This document shows positions 55,148 to 64,000 of a stretch of DNA of 64,000 nucleotides, piece by piece (within the stretch, counting starts at the first letter, position 1; each line of letters opens with the position of its first letter). The stretch lies in assembly GCF_023022985.1 (NCBI RefSeq), contig NZ_CP095461.1, positions 1,798,001 to 1,862,000 on the forward strand, given 5' to 3'. This DNA comes from Arthrobacter gengyunqii. Lineage in GTDB: Bacteria > Actinomycetota > Actinomycetes > Actinomycetales > Micrococcaceae. Position numbers and translations under genes: made by a program. The notes below the pieces were generated by a model, which did not search any database, was not told where the DNA came from, and saw only the letters and a list, made by a program, of their open reading frames with translations.

Positions 55148-56428
55148 TTAGCCGAGAACGTTCCGTTTCAGGAACGGGTTTACAAACGTGCCCTGCGGAT
55201 CCATGCGCCGGGCCAAATCGGAGAAGTCCCCGAACCGCGGATAGAGTTCCTGCAGCTGCGGCCGCTCGAGGGTAAACAGTTTCCCCCAGTGCGGCCGCGG
55301 CCTCAGCGGCGCAAGAGCGGCCTCGATGCGGGACAGCAGGGCTTCCACCTCTGCCTGCCGGGGTTTCCAGGTGAAGTGCAGGCCCACGCTCTCCCGGCCG
55401 TAACTCGAGCTCAACCACAGGTCATCCCGTGCAATGGTCCGGATTTCGCAGATCTGAAGCAGGGGCGCGATCTCCGCGGACATTTCACGCAGGATTCGGA
55501 TCGCCGCAACTGCGGAACTCCGCTCCACAAGGTATTCAGTCTGCAGCTCGTCCCCGTTGCTGGGCGTAAAGGCGAGCCGGAAGTGCGAGAGCCGGTCCGA
55601 CCAGGACCCCGGAATGCCCATCTGCTCCGAACAGCTGACGGCGCTGATCCCCGGCAGCGGATGCAGCGGTTCCACGGCTGCGGTCCCACCGAAAAACCCG
55701 GCTTTTCCGGCATACGGCAAATCCGCATCGGTGCGGCTTTTCAGCCACACCTGGGACGCCTCCGGGCCGGCCAGCGAACTGAAGATGCTCACGCTGTAGG
55801 CAGCGGACGTAATGGCGTCGAAGTTCTCTTCCACTGAGCTCCAGGGCACGCCGGTAAACACGTCTTGGCGCACCTCGTAATCCGCTTCAATCTCCAGCGT
55901 GATCCGGGTGAAAATCCCCACCGCGCCCAGAGAGACCACCATGCCGTTGAAATCGGGGGAGGACCGGTCCACCCGCAGCACATCGCCGTCGGCCGTCACG
56001 AGTTCCAGCGCCGCAACCGCAGTGGCGAGATTGCCGTTGCGGTCGCCGGAACCGTGCGTGGCAGTGGCAACCGCCCCCGCCACCGAAATGTGCGGAAGCG
56101 AGGCCAGATTGTGAAGCGCGTATCCGTGCTCCGCCAGGAAACCGGCCAGCTCCCCGTACCGCATTCCTGCGTCCACCGTGACTGTCAGCGCAGCCTCGTC
56201 CAGCACCGGCGCACTGCTCAGTTTTTCGAGGCTCACCATGAGCGCCGAAGAATCGGCTATGTCATTGAATGAATGCCTCGTACCCACGGCGCGAACAGAC
56301 GGTGCGGCAGCCACCAGTGCGCGCAGTTCCTCCAGACTGGAAGGATGGGCGATTTCCGCTGCTGAATAGCGCAGGTTGCCCGCCCAGTTGTACTCCGCCT
56401 TGTCCTCCGCCAGAACATCCTCAAGCAC
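55148..56428 (-). CDS. FAD-linked alditol oxidase-like protein
   Basis: 426 residues. N-terminal PCMH-type FAD domain with the covalent-flavin histidine H52 in V-G-T-R-H-S-F-N-D-I-A-D, then H-I-S-V-A-G-A-V-A-T-A-T-H-G-S-G. The C-terminal ALO domain ends H-W-G-K-L-F and N-P-F-L-K-R. This fits AldO of Streptomyces, which oxidises xylitol, sorbitol or similar polyols with O2 to sugar and H2O2. The GTG start seven bases after GAGGGG is preferred to the TTG five codons upstream. It lies 54 bases after araA on the same strand. Confidence 0.88.
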   Translation of the reverse strand: MLEDVLAEDKAEYNWAGNLRYSAAEIAHPSSLEELRALVAAAPSVRAVGTRHSFNDIADSSALMVSLEKLSSAPVLDEAALTVTVDAGMRYGELAGFLAEHGYALHNLASLPHISVAGAVATATHGSGDRNGNLATAVAALELVTADGDVLRVDRSSPDFNGMVVSLGAVGIFTRITLEIEADYEVRQDVFTGVPWSSVEENFDAITSAAYSVSIFSSLAGPEASQVWLKSRTDADLPYAGKAGFFGGTAAVEPLHPLPGISAVSCSEQMGIPGSWSDRLSHFRLAFTPSNGDELQTEYLVERSSAVAAIRILREMSAEIAPLLQICEIRTIARDDLWLSSSYGRESVGLHFTWKPRQAEVEALLSRIEAALAPLRPRPHWGKLFTLERPQLQELYPRFGDFSDLARRMDPQGTFVNPFLKRNVLG

Positions 56429-56482
56429 GGTGTTGCCCCTCAATCTGTTGGAACCGCTAACGGCGGAAACCGGCTGGATGAA

Positions 56483-57994
56483 TCAGAATCCCTGTGCCAG
56501 CCGATAGTACGCCTGGTTCATCTTCAGCTCGTTGACGAACGATGCCGTGGTGGTGGCGTCGTCGATCATTGCCAGTTCCACGTCCGCAATCTGCGCGAAG
56601 TCCTCCCACACGTCCCGCCCCAGGGCAGTGGACATAACCGTGTGGTGGGCTCCGCCGGCTGACAGCCAGCACTCGGCGGAGGTCTCCAGGTCCGGAGCCG
56701 GCTTCCACACCGCGCGGGCCACGGGCAGGTTGGGCAGGTCCTGCTCGGGCACCACGTTTTCCACCAGGTTGGCGGTGAGCCTGAACCGCTCGCGCATATC
56801 CGCCAGAGAGACGACGACGGCGGGGCCGGGGTCAGCGGTGAAGACCAGACGAACCGGGTCGTCCTTGCCCCCGATGCCCAGCGGGTGGATTTCCAGTGCC
56901 GGCTTGGAGGTGGTCAGGGACGGGCAGATTTCCAGCATGTGCGCACCGAGGATGACCTCGTTCCCGGGGACCAGATTGTACGTGTAATCCTCCATCAGGG
57001 ACGCTCCGCCGGGCAGGCCCTCGCCCATGACCTTGGCGATGCGGACCAGGACGGCGGTCTTCCAGTCACCTTCGGCGCCGAATCCGTAACCGTCGGCCAT
57101 CAGACGCTGCACGGCCAGGCCGGGAAGCTGCTGCAGGGCGCCCAGATCCTCGAAGTTGGTGGTGAAGGCGCCAAAGTTGCCGCCGTCCAGGAAGGAGCGC
57201 AGTCCCAGTTCCTGACGTGCGCCGTAGCGCAGGGACTTGTGGCGGCCGCCGTCGCGCCGAAGCTCCGGAACGACGTCGTACAGTTCTTCGTACTCGGCAA
57301 CCAGCGCGTCAATGGCCTCTTCGGTGACGGCGTCCATGGCCTCGGCCAGTTCGTTGACGGACCAGGTGTTTACGGAGACGCCGAACTTCACCTCGGCCTC
57401 GGTCTTGTCACCCTCGGTCACGGCGACGTTGCGCATGTTGTCGCCGAAGCGTGCCAGTTTCAGGTTGCGGATTTCGTGCCAGCCGGCGGCGGCACGCGCC
57501 CAGGAATCGATCTTGGCCTGGACACGGGGGCTGGAGACGTGCCCGACGACGGTCTTGCGGCTGATGCCCAGGCGGGAGGCCATGTAGGCAAATTCCCGGT
57601 CGCCGTGCGCGGCCTGGTTCAGGTTCATGAAGTCCATGTCGATGTCCGCCCACGGCAGCTCGACGTTGTGCTGGGTGTGCAGGTGCAGCAGCGGGCGCTG
57701 CAGCTTCGTCAGTCCGCGGATCCACATCTTGGCCGGAGAGAAGGTGTGCATCCAGGCGATGAGCCCAATGCAGGATTCGGAGGAGTTGGCGGCCAGGATG
57801 GTCTCCTGGATGGCGTCGGAATCCTTGAGGACGGGCTTGAACACAATCCGGTAGGGGACGGCGTCGGCGTCATCCAGCTGCCGGGCAATGTCGCTTGCCT
57901 GTTCGCGGACCTGGGCCAGGGTGTCTTCTCCGTAGAGTCCCTGGCTGCCGGTGAGGAACCAGATTTCGCGGGCGGGGGCGGTGCTAATGGTCAT
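56483..57994 (-). CDS. araA: L-arabinose isomerase
   Basis: 503 residues, usual length. Family motifs include W-F-L-T-G-S-Q-x-L-Y-G near the start, [17 protein letters not shown] and the metal-binding E-D-Y-T-Y and G-A-H-M-L-E-I-C-P. It converts L-arabinose to L-ribulose with Mn2+. It is the third gene of araB-araD-araA, 36 bases after araD. Confidence 0.96.
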   Translation of the reverse strand: MTISTAPAREIWFLTGSQGLYGEDTLAQVREQASDIARQLDDADAVPYRIVFKPVLKDSDAIQETILAANSSESCIGLIAWMHTFSPAKMWIRGLTKLQRPLLHLHTQHNVELPWADIDMDFMNLNQAAHGDREFAYMASRLGISRKTVVGHVSSPRVQAKIDSWARAAAGWHEIRNLKLARFGDNMRNVAVTEGDKTEAEVKFGVSVNTWSVNELAEAMDAVTEEAIDALVAEYEELYDVVPELRRDGGRHKSLRYGARQELGLRSFLDGGNFGAFTTNFEDLGALQQLPGLAVQRLMADGYGFGAEGDWKTAVLVRIAKVMGEGLPGGASLMEDYTYNLVPGNEVILGAHMLEICPSLTTSKPALEIHPLGIGGKDDPVRLVFTADPGPAVVVSLADMRERFRLTANLVENVVPEQDLPNLPVARAVWKPAPDLETSAECWLSAGGAHHTVMSTALGRDVWEDFAQIADVELAMIDDATTTASFVNELKMNQAYYRLAQGF

Positions 57995-58030
57995 GATGGT
58001 GTCTTTCGTGAGCGTGACGGAGGGAGGGCG

Positions 58031-58708
58031 CTATTTTTGGCCGTAAACGTTCTGGTAGCGCTGGTACAGATGGTCGATGTCTGCCTGCGGGATCGGCAGC
58101 AGCTCGCCGAGCTGGCGGCTGATGTGAACGGTGCGGGCCACCTCTTCGCACAAGACTGCTGACTTCACGGCGGACCTGGCGTCCTTGCCGATCGTGAACA
58201 CGCCGTGGTTCTGCATGAGGATGGCGGTGGAGCGGTGACCGTCAAGGACCTCGACGATGCCGCGGCCAATGGAGTCATCACCGATCAGGGCAAACGGGCC
58301 AACGGGGATTTCCCCGCCGAATTCGTCCGCCATCATGGTCAGCACGCAGGGAATGGCTTCTCCGCGGGCGGCCCAGGCGGTGGCATAGGTGGAATGGGTG
58401 TGGACGACGCCGTGGACGGCCGGCATGTTCCGATAGACGTAGGCGTGGGCATCAGTGTCCGACGACGGCGAGCCGCCGCCGTCGACCGCTGTGCCGTAAA
58501 GATCGGTGAGGACCATGTTCTCGGCAGTGAGGTCGTCATAGGAAACACCGGAAGGCTTGATAACCATCAAATCCTGGTCCGGCACGCGGGCTGAGATGTT
58601 GCCCGCGGTCCACACCACCAGTTCGTTGCGGGTCAGTTCGGCGTGCAGGTCGCTGACCTGGCGGCGCAGCCGGTCGACGGTGCCGAGAACATCGGAGGTG
58701 GCCGTCAC
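58031..58708 (-). CDS. araD: L-ribulose-5-phosphate 4-epimerase
   Basis: 225 residues, class II aldolase fold. Zinc ligands appear as H-T-H-S-T-Y and the later M-Q-N-H-G-V-F; T-A-G-N-I-S-A-R is the substrate loop and K-P-S-G-V the phosphate site. It converts L-ribulose 5-phosphate to D-xylulose 5-phosphate. Its start overlaps the araB stop by four bases. Confidence 0.95.
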   Translation of the reverse strand: MTATSDVLGTVDRLRRQVSDLHAELTRNELVVWTAGNISARVPDQDLMVIKPSGVSYDDLTAENMVLTDLYGTAVDGGGSPSSDTDAHAYVYRNMPAVHGVVHTHSTYATAWAARGEAIPCVLTMMADEFGGEIPVGPFALIGDDSIGRGIVEVLDGHRSTAILMQNHGVFTIGKDARSAVKSAVLCEEVARTVHISRQLGELLPIPQADIDHLYQRYQNVYGQK

Positions 58709-60417
58709 AGCGCGGGCTCCAAATCCTGTGCAGCCGTTCCGGCGCGGTGCGCCGAAGCGGTCCGCTGGATGGCCTTGAGCCGGTGCATGACCTCGTTGGC
58801 GCCGCGGCCAAAGTAGTCATGAAGGGTGGTGTATTCGGCGAAGAGTTCGTCATAGGCACGAACATTCTCCGGAATGGGGCGGTACACGCCCCGCTTTACC
58901 CGCCCCATGGCGGCCGCGGCGGTCCGGACGTCCGGGTAGGCTCCGGCGGCCACTGCTGCATGGATGGCCGACCCCAGGGCGGGTCCCTGCTCGGAATCGA
59001 TCACCGACAGGGGCAGGTTGATGACGTCCGCATAGATCTGCATCAGCAGCGGGTTCTTCAGCAGGCCGCCGGCCACCACAAATTCCGTGACCGGAACACC
59101 GCTGGCGTTGAACGCGTCAATGATGGTTCGGGTGCCGAAAGCCGTGGCCTCCAGCAGTGCCCGGTACATGTCCTCGGGCCGGGTGGCCAGGGTTTGACCC
59201 ACGAAGACGCCGGACAGCTCGTGGTCCACGAGGACCGAACGATTGCCGCTGTGCCAGTCCAGGGCCACCAGGCCGTGCTGGCCGATGGCCTGGCCGGAAG
59301 CAAGTTCGGTCAGGTATTCGTGGACTCCGATGCCTTTAGCGGCCGCCGCGCTGACATACCGGGGCGGCACGCAGTTGTTCACGAACCAACCGAAAATGTC
59401 TCCCACCCCGCTTTGTCCTGCTTCGTAGCCCCAGAGTCCTTCCACGATGCCGCCCTCTACGGCTCCGCACATGCCGGGGACTTCGGCGAGTTCCTCGGCA
59501 TTCATCACATGGCAGGTGGAGGTACCCATGATGGCGACCATCTGTCCGGGCTGCACTGCGTTGGCTGCGGGGGCCGTGACATGCGCATCCACGTTTCCGA
59601 CGGCGACGGCGATGCCCTCGGGGAGCCCCGTCCAGGCGGCGGCGCGGGCGGACAGCGTGCCGGCTGCGGAGCCGAGCTGGCCGATGGCGTGGTCCAGCTT
59701 CTCCCGGACGAATCCGGCAAAGCCGGGGTTGAGGGCGGCAAGGTAGTCTTCGGACGGGTACCGGCCGTCCTGGTAGATGCCCTTGTAACCGGCGGTGCAT
59801 GCGTTGCGGACGTAGGTATCCGTCAGCTGCCAGACAATCCAGTCCGCGGCCTCCACCCAGTGGTCCATGGCGGCGTACACTTCGGGGTCTTCTTCAAGGA
59901 TCTGCAGGCCCTTGGCGAATTCCCATTCCGAAGAGATCAGGCCGCCGTAGCGTCCCAGCCAGGACTCGCCGCGCTCGGCCGCGAGGGTGCTGATCCGCAC
60001 GGCCTGGCCCTGGGCGGCGTGATGGCGCCAGAGTTTCACGAACGCATGCGGCCGTGAGGCAAATTCGGGGAGCTCATTCAAGGGCGTTCCGTCTTCGAGG
60101 ACGGGAACCATGGTGCAGGCGGTGAAGTCGGTGGCGATGCCGATGACATCTGCGGCATCGACGCCGGCGCTGCGAAGGGCCGCCGGAACGGCGTTCTGCA
60201 GCACTTCAACGTAGTCCTGCGGAACCTGGAGGGCCCAGTCCGGAGGCAGCCGGACGTCTGAGCCGGGAAGGGTCTCAGTGACGACGGCGTGCGGGTACTC
60301 GTGGACGGCGGAGCCAAGTTCCGTTCCGTCTGAGACCCGCACCACCACGGCACGTCCTGACAAGGTGCCGTAGTCGACCCCCATCACGTACTGCTCATGC
60401 GGTTGGGGGTTGCTCAT
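58705..60417 (-). CDS. araB: Ribulokinase
   Basis: 570 residues, FGGY kinase. N-terminal V-M-G-V-D-Y-G-T-L-S-G-R binds phosphate, M-G-T-S-T-C-H is the second phosphate loop and G-G-L-L-K-N the adenosine site. It phosphorylates L-ribulose. The ATG follows AGGAGG closely and is preferred to the frame start at 60486, which would run through the LacI-type operator. First gene of the operon. Confidence 0.96.
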   Translation of the reverse strand: MSNPQPHEQYVMGVDYGTLSGRAVVVRVSDGTELGSAVHEYPHAVVTETLPGSDVRLPPDWALQVPQDYVEVLQNAVPAALRSAGVDAADVIGIATDFTACTMVPVLEDGTPLNELPEFASRPHAFVKLWRHHAAQGQAVRISTLAAERGESWLGRYGGLISSEWEFAKGLQILEEDPEVYAAMDHWVEAADWIVWQLTDTYVRNACTAGYKGIYQDGRYPSEDYLAALNPGFAGFVREKLDHAIGQLGSAAGTLSARAAAWTGLPEGIAVAVGNVDAHVTAPAANAVQPGQMVAIMGTSTCHVMNAEELAEVPGMCGAVEGGIVEGLWGYEAGQSGVGDIFGWFVNNCVPPRYVSAAAAKGIGVHEYLTELASGQAIGQHGLVALDWHSGNRSVLVDHELSGVFVGQTLATRPEDMYRALLEATAFGTRTIIDAFNASGVPVTEFVVAGGLLKNPLLMQIYADVINLPLSVIDSEQGPALGSAIHAAVAAGAYPDVRTAAAAMGRVKRGVYRPIPENVRAYDELFAEYTTLHDYFGRGANEVMHRLKAIQRTASAHRAGTAAQDLEPAL

Positions 60418-60470
60418 GGTGCCTCCTGCCGCGGTGTCCGCGGAAATCGTCATTGATCGTGTTAGCAAAG

Positions 60471-60486
60471 TTGTTAGCGCTAACAA
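60471..60486. promoter_or_regulatory. LacI-family operator before araB
   Basis: Perfect 16-bp palindrome TTGTTAGC-GCTAACAA with the central CpG typical of LacI-type operators. A half site GTTAGC lies at 60461-60466. It sits 54 bases before araB and 50 bases after the stop of the regulator gene. Confidence 0.85.
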
Positions 60487-60535
60487 TTAGACGTGTGCAC
60501 CGTCACGATGTCAAGAGAGCGTCGTCCGGCGCCTC

Positions 60536-61561
60536 CTACGTGACAGGGGGAGCAGTACTGGCGCGGATGACAAGTTCCGGCAGGGGAATGCCGGCGGGAT
60601 GCTGGTCCGGCGTGCCTGCATCAGCACCCCCGGCGATCTCTTCGAGCAGCAAATCAAAGCAGTAGCTGCCCATGCGGCGGTAGTCCTGGCGGATGGTCGT
60701 CAGCGGCGGCAGGAAATGTGCTGCCTCCGGCTGGTCGTCGAATCCCACCACGCTGATGTCTCCAGGCACGCTGATGCCGCGCTCATGCAGGGCACGCATG
60801 AACCCCAGGGCCATCTGGTCGTTCGCCACGAACACTGCAGTGTGCGCCGCCGCATCAAAGTCGAGACCAATGCGGTAACCGGACTCGGCGCCCCAGTCAC
60901 CCGCGATCGGGGCGGCGGCGGAAAGTCCCCGTTCCTCCAGTTCTTCCCGCCACCCGACGACCCGCCGCTGAGCGTCCATCCACAGCTCGGGTCCCGCCAA
61001 ATGGGCAATCGAGCGGTGCCCGAGATCCGCAAGATGCGCCACGGCCATCCGTGCTGCGTGTTCCTGGCTTCCCTCGGGTGCCAGTCCGCTGGCGACAATT
61101 TCCAGTGGAATGTTCAGTTCAAGGTTCCGGAACAGATCCACGCCGGCCTGAACCGGAGCCACAACGACAATTCCGTCCGGAGCCTGGTTCAGCAGGTGGT
61201 TGACCGATTCCAGCATGGAGGCGCGGGTCATCTCGCGCAGGCCCGCCACACTGACAAAGTAGCCGTTTCGAAAGGCGGCCTCCTGCAGTCCCAGCAGGGT
61301 GCTCGCCGGACCGTACTGCTCGAGTTCGGTGATGATCACACCGATGACTTTGGAGGAGCGGGTGACCAGCGATCTGGCTGCGGCGTTGCGCCGGTATCCC
61401 AATTCACCGATAGCGGCGGAGACCCGTTCCTTGGTGTCCGGGCTGACATTGGGGTGGTCGTTCAGCACCCGGGAAACCGTCTGGTGGGACACTCCGGCTA
61501 CCCGTGCCACGTCCTCCATGGTGGGAACTGATCGGGACGGCCTGCGGCGGGACGGTGGCAT
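60536..61561 (-). CDS. LacI-family regulator of the arabinose cluster
   Basis: 341 residues. Helix-turn-helix T-M-E-D-V-A-R-V-A-G-V-S-H-Q-T-V-S-R-V-L-N lies near 14-34, followed by the hinge and a periplasmic-binding-protein-like sugar domain with V-F-V-A-N-D-Q-M-A-L-G and V-G-F-D-D. The palindrome before araB is its likely site. The ligand is probably L-arabinose or a product, by context. Confidence 0.9.
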   Translation of the reverse strand: MPPSRRRPSRSVPTMEDVARVAGVSHQTVSRVLNDHPNVSPDTKERVSAAIGELGYRRNAAARSLVTRSSKVIGVIITELEQYGPASTLLGLQEAAFRNGYFVSVAGLREMTRASMLESVNHLLNQAPDGIVVVAPVQAGVDLFRNLELNIPLEIVASGLAPEGSQEHAARMAVAHLADLGHRSIAHLAGPELWMDAQRRVVGWREELEERGLSAAAPIAGDWGAESGYRIGLDFDAAAHTAVFVANDQMALGFMRALHERGISVPGDISVVGFDDQPEAAHFLPPLTTIRQDYRRMGSYCFDLLLEEIAGGADAGTPDQHPAGIPLPELVIRASTAPPVT

Positions 61562-61639
61562 TGGTTTCTTCCATTCGGCACAGCAGGGTCCAGCTCGCGG
61601 CCGGCCTGCTGCGGATTGCGGTGGCTGTCGGTGGTGAGA

Positions 61640-62551
61640 TTATCCGGCGCTGATTGAATACGAAAAACGATGTTCATCGCCCGGTTCCAGCACGATCAGA
61701 TCCGTACCGGTGTTGAAAGCGTCCGGCGGGCACGTCATGGGCTCAACTGCCATGCCCCGCCGGCCGAGCTCTTCACCGGAATAGACCTGCAGCCAGGCAG
61801 ACCCTTCGGGGCCGGCCGGAGTTGAGAGAACCGTCGCCGCGCCGGTGGCGGGGTCGCGCAGGCGAACCTGCCATCCGTCGTCGGACAATCCTGTAAACGC
61901 GTGGTCCAGGCTCATCCCGCCCAGTACCCGGGGTTGGGAAAAATCAAACTCCGAACCCGCGGTTTCCTTCAGCTCCAGCGGCAGCAGCCGGTCATCGGTC
62001 ATGAGGACCTGTGCTGCCGTGAAGCTGACCTCGCACTCGTCCACGGCTTTGTCTCCTGCGGCAAGATACGGATGCGAGGAGACTCCGTAGGGGGCGGCGG
62101 TGCGGCCCACGTTGGCGGCTTGGATCGTTACGGTGAGGCCGCTGTCCGCATCAAGCGAGAACTCCGCCCAAAGGTGCAGCTGGTGCGGATAACCGGGCTG
62201 CCCGTGCAGCATATTTGCCAGGATCACTGAACCGGCTGACTCCTCGGCGACCTGCCACTCGTCCCACACCACCAGGCCGTGGAGTGCGGTGCCTGTGGAT
62301 GCCTCGTTGACGGGGACCTCGTAGGTCCGGCCCCGGAAAACATACTTGCCGCCGCCAATCCGGTTGGGCCACGGAGCCAGCGTCTTTCCGGCATAGGCAT
62401 GCGGCACTTTGTCGGGGTCAAAGGGCAGCACCAAGGAATGCCGGCCGTGGGACAGGCTTTGAATTCCCGCACCGACCGCAGCGATTCCAGCCGTGTAATC
62501 GCCGGCTCGGAGTGAAATGATCCGGCCGTTGGGGCTGGTTGGACGATTCAT
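61640..62551 (-). CDS. Aldose 1-epimerase (mutarotase) family protein
   Basis: 303 residues, galactose-mutarotase-like fold. P-N-R-I-G-G-G-K-Y, A-L-H-G-L-V near 90, S-S-H-P-Y-L (catalytic His) and, near the C-terminus, L-Q-V-Y-S-G-E and E-P-M-T-C-P-P-D-A-F-N are family landmarks. It interconverts alpha and beta anomers of aldoses. It lies upstream of the LacI gene on the same strand, 78 bases before it, and would speed entry of arabinose into AraA. Confidence 0.9.
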   Translation of the reverse strand: MNRPTSPNGRIISLRAGDYTAGIAAVGAGIQSLSHGRHSLVLPFDPDKVPHAYAGKTLAPWPNRIGGGKYVFRGRTYEVPVNEASTGTALHGLVVWDEWQVAEESAGSVILANMLHGQPGYPHQLHLWAEFSLDADSGLTVTIQAANVGRTAAPYGVSSHPYLAAGDKAVDECEVSFTAAQVLMTDDRLLPLELKETAGSEFDFSQPRVLGGMSLDHAFTGLSDDGWQVRLRDPATGAATVLSTPAGPEGSAWLQVYSGEELGRRGMAVEPMTCPPDAFNTGTDLIVLEPGDEHRFSYSISAG

Positions 62552-62644
62552 GGCAGTTCCTGTCGGGCGTTTGAAGGTGCTGGAATTTTGAAGGTGCTGG
62601 ATGGGGTAGACAGTCAGGCACCTTGGAGTTTACCTGTGGAGACC

Positions 62645-63355
62645 CTACTCCTGCGCCGCGGCGGACGTCATCACAGCGGAGCTGAGGCGGCCGTCGCGCA
62701 TGCCGGCCACAGCATCGGTCAGCGGCACGAAGTCCATGTCATGGGTGACCATGACCGTGCCGAAGCCAAACTCCCGGGTCAGGTGAACCAGCAGCTTCAC
62801 GATGCTCTCGGAGCGTTCATGGTCCAGTGCCGCTGTGGGCTCATCCACCAGCATCAGCGCCGGGCTTCCCATGAGGGCACGGGCGATGTTGACCCGCTGC
62901 CGCTGGCCGCCGGAAAGTTGGTGCGGGCGCTTGTTCGCCGCGGAGGTCAGGCCCACCAGATCCAACAGGTCCAGTGCCCGCGGTCCGGATGCTGAAGTGC
63001 GTTGTCCGCGCAACCGATCAGTGATGATCAGCTGCTCCACCGCTGTGAGCGAGGGCAGCAGATTGGGTTGCTGGAAAATCAGTCCCACCCGGCCGCGGCG
63101 CAGGGTGGTGCGGCCGGCGTCGTCCAGCGTTGAAGTATCCACGCCGGCCACTTCGACCCGGCCGGCTGTGGGACGGATCAGGGTAGCGGCCACGGCCAGG
63201 AGGGAGGACTTGCCGGAGCCCGAGGGGCCCACCAGTGACAGCACTTCCCCCGCGGGCAAGCTCATGCTCACGTTGTCCAGGGCTTTGAGTGTCCCCTCAC
63301 CGTCCGGGTATTCAAGGGTGACGCCGGTCAGCGACAGGGCAGCGGATACGGACAT
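62645..63355 (-). CDS. ABC transporter ATP-binding protein
   Basis: 236 residues. Walker A G-P-S-G-S-G-K-S-S, signature L-S-G-G-Q-R-Q-R and Walker B L-M-L-V-D-E-P-T-A-A-L-D, of the MacB/LolD type. The ATG at 63355 is preceded by AAAGGACC; the longer frame to 63397 would start inside the permease stop. It lies 41 bases after the permease gene and forms an exporter with it. Substrate unknown. Confidence 0.92.
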   Translation of the reverse strand: MSVSAALSLTGVTLEYPDGEGTLKALDNVSMSLPAGEVLSLVGPSGSGKSSLLAVAATLIRPTAGRVEVAGVDTSTLDDAGRTTLRRGRVGLIFQQPNLLPSLTAVEQLIITDRLRGQRTSASGPRALDLLDLVGLTSAANKRPHQLSGGQRQRVNIARALMGSPALMLVDEPTAALDHERSESIVKLLVHLTREFGFGTVMVTHDMDFVPLTDAVAGMRDGRLSSAVMTSAAAQE

Positions 63356-63396
63356 TGATTGGTCCTTTCGAGAGGGGTTTGCCGGGATGGCCGTCA

Positions 63397-64000
63397 TCAG
63401 TTCCCGCCCAGGGCGGTGAGCGGGTCCACCTTGGTCACGCTGCGGACGGCGAGCGCAGCTCCGGCCAGGCCAAGCAGGACAATTCCCAGAACGGGCAGGA
63501 CCGTGGTGGCGGCGCTGACACTGAATGGCGCCAGCTGCGCCGCAACTGCGCCAATCCCCACTCCGGCCAGACCGCCCAGGAGGGCGCCGCCGGCCAGAAC
63601 GATCGCCGCCTGGGCCAGCGCATCCCGCAGCAGGTAGGACGAGGAACCGCCCAAAGCCTTCAGCACTGCAATGTCCCGGGTTCGCTGCACGGTCCAGACG
63701 GTCAGGAACGCGACAATCACCAGCGCGGAGATGCCGTATAGGAAGGCCTGCATCAGGAGCAGCGATCCGTTTTCGGAACGGTAGGATCCCAGGGCACTGT
63801 AGGAACCGCGGACGTCGGTGGAGACGGTCCGGGCCGAGGCGTTGGCGGCCGCTGCGGCATCGGGTGTGGCGGTGGAGACGATGACGGTGGCTACGGGGGC
63901 GTCCGGCAGGGACGCGTCATCGGTGTGGGCCACCTGCTGCCAGGTCTCAAGGGAGGCCCACGCCACCGGGGTGTGGCTGTACCAGGAGTCTTCGGAAACG
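63397..64000 (-). CDS. FtsX-like ABC transporter permease, N-terminus outside the window
   Basis: The last 201 codons of a permease; the frame is open to the right edge. It shows three membrane helices of an FtsX domain with R-T-R-D-I-A-V-L-K-A-L-G-G-S between the first and second, then T-K-V-D-P-L-T-A-L-G-G-N at the end, typical of MacB-like permeases. The extracytoplasmic part precedes the first helix. It forms the exporter with the ATPase downstream. Confidence 0.9.
   Translation of the reverse strand, partial: VSEDSWYSHTPVAWASLETWQQVAHTDDASLPDAPVATVIVSTATPDAAAAANASARTVSTDVRGSYSALGSYRSENGSLLLMQAFLYGISALVIVAFLTVWTVQRTRDIAVLKALGGSSSYLLRDALAQAAIVLAGGALLGGLAGVGIGAVAAQLAPFSVSAATTVLPVLGIVLLGLAGAALAVRSVTKVDPLTALGGN

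Noticed and set aside
56885..58162. 425-codon plus-strand frame opposite araA
   Set aside because: It is the antisense of a certain gene. Its Gly/Val/Gln/His-rich composition comes from high-GC codon bias, and it has no motif or ribosome site.
58747..60057. 436-codon plus-strand frame opposite araB
   Set aside because: Antisense shadow of ribulokinase with no recognisable domain.

Overview
The window is high-GC actinobacterial chromosome. Lsr2, a KdpFABC/KdpDE potassium system, GTG and TTG starts, an actinobacterial-type cyclic di-AMP riboswitch before a LysM/NlpC-P60 hydrolase and two DUF222/HNH (13E12-type) genes point to Arthrobacter or a close Micrococcaceae relative. This placement rests on gene content alone. 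I saw no rRNA or tRNA genes, insertion sequences, CRISPR arrays, phage genes or replication origin.

Layout. 1-11 kb: a partial GXWXG/DUF4334 protein, a DUF222/HNH protein, HrpB helicase, a FUSC membrane protein, an OmpR-type two-component pair followed by a small acidic membrane protein, then the riboswitch-controlled LysM/NlpC-P60 hydrolase and a beta-helix protein. 11-18.4 kb: a NarL-type two-component pair divergent from an FtsX-type ABC exporter, with a 24-bp palindrome between them, then a 14-TM drug exporter. 18.5-24.4 kb: Lsr2, a MetE-like methyltransferase behind a SAM-I-like riboswitch, an acyl-CoA dehydrogenase with a TetR-type operator, an AT-richer patch with a probably broken gene, a TetR regulator and an SMP-30 protein. 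24.6-32 kb: an ABC-F protein, etfBA coupled to a membrane cytochrome b with a repeated RQGLPRP motif, and RNase J.

32-34 kb is the most unusual part: an orphan protein resembling the stand-alone C-terminal (elimination) domain of class I lantibiotic dehydratases, divergent from an unknown protein with a Cys-rich tail, across 450 bp of atypical DNA. 34-42 kb is the kdp operon with an extra tiny membrane ORF before kdpF and direct repeats that look like a KdpE site. 42-51.8 kb: aspartate 4-decarboxylase, an alkaline phosphatase fused to a glycerophosphodiesterase, a DUF72 protein, a Sua5/YciO protein, a second DUF222/HNH protein and an SDR-TetR pair.

52-64 kb: a class A penicillin-binding protein, a pentapeptide-periodic small protein, a GlsB/YeaQ protein, a pentose cluster read leftwards (aldose epimerase, LacI regulator, araB, araD, araA, alditol oxidase) and the end of an ABC exporter operon. 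The arabinose genes convert L-arabinose to D-xylulose 5-phosphate. The alditol oxidase at the operon end suggests that sugar alcohols also feed in.
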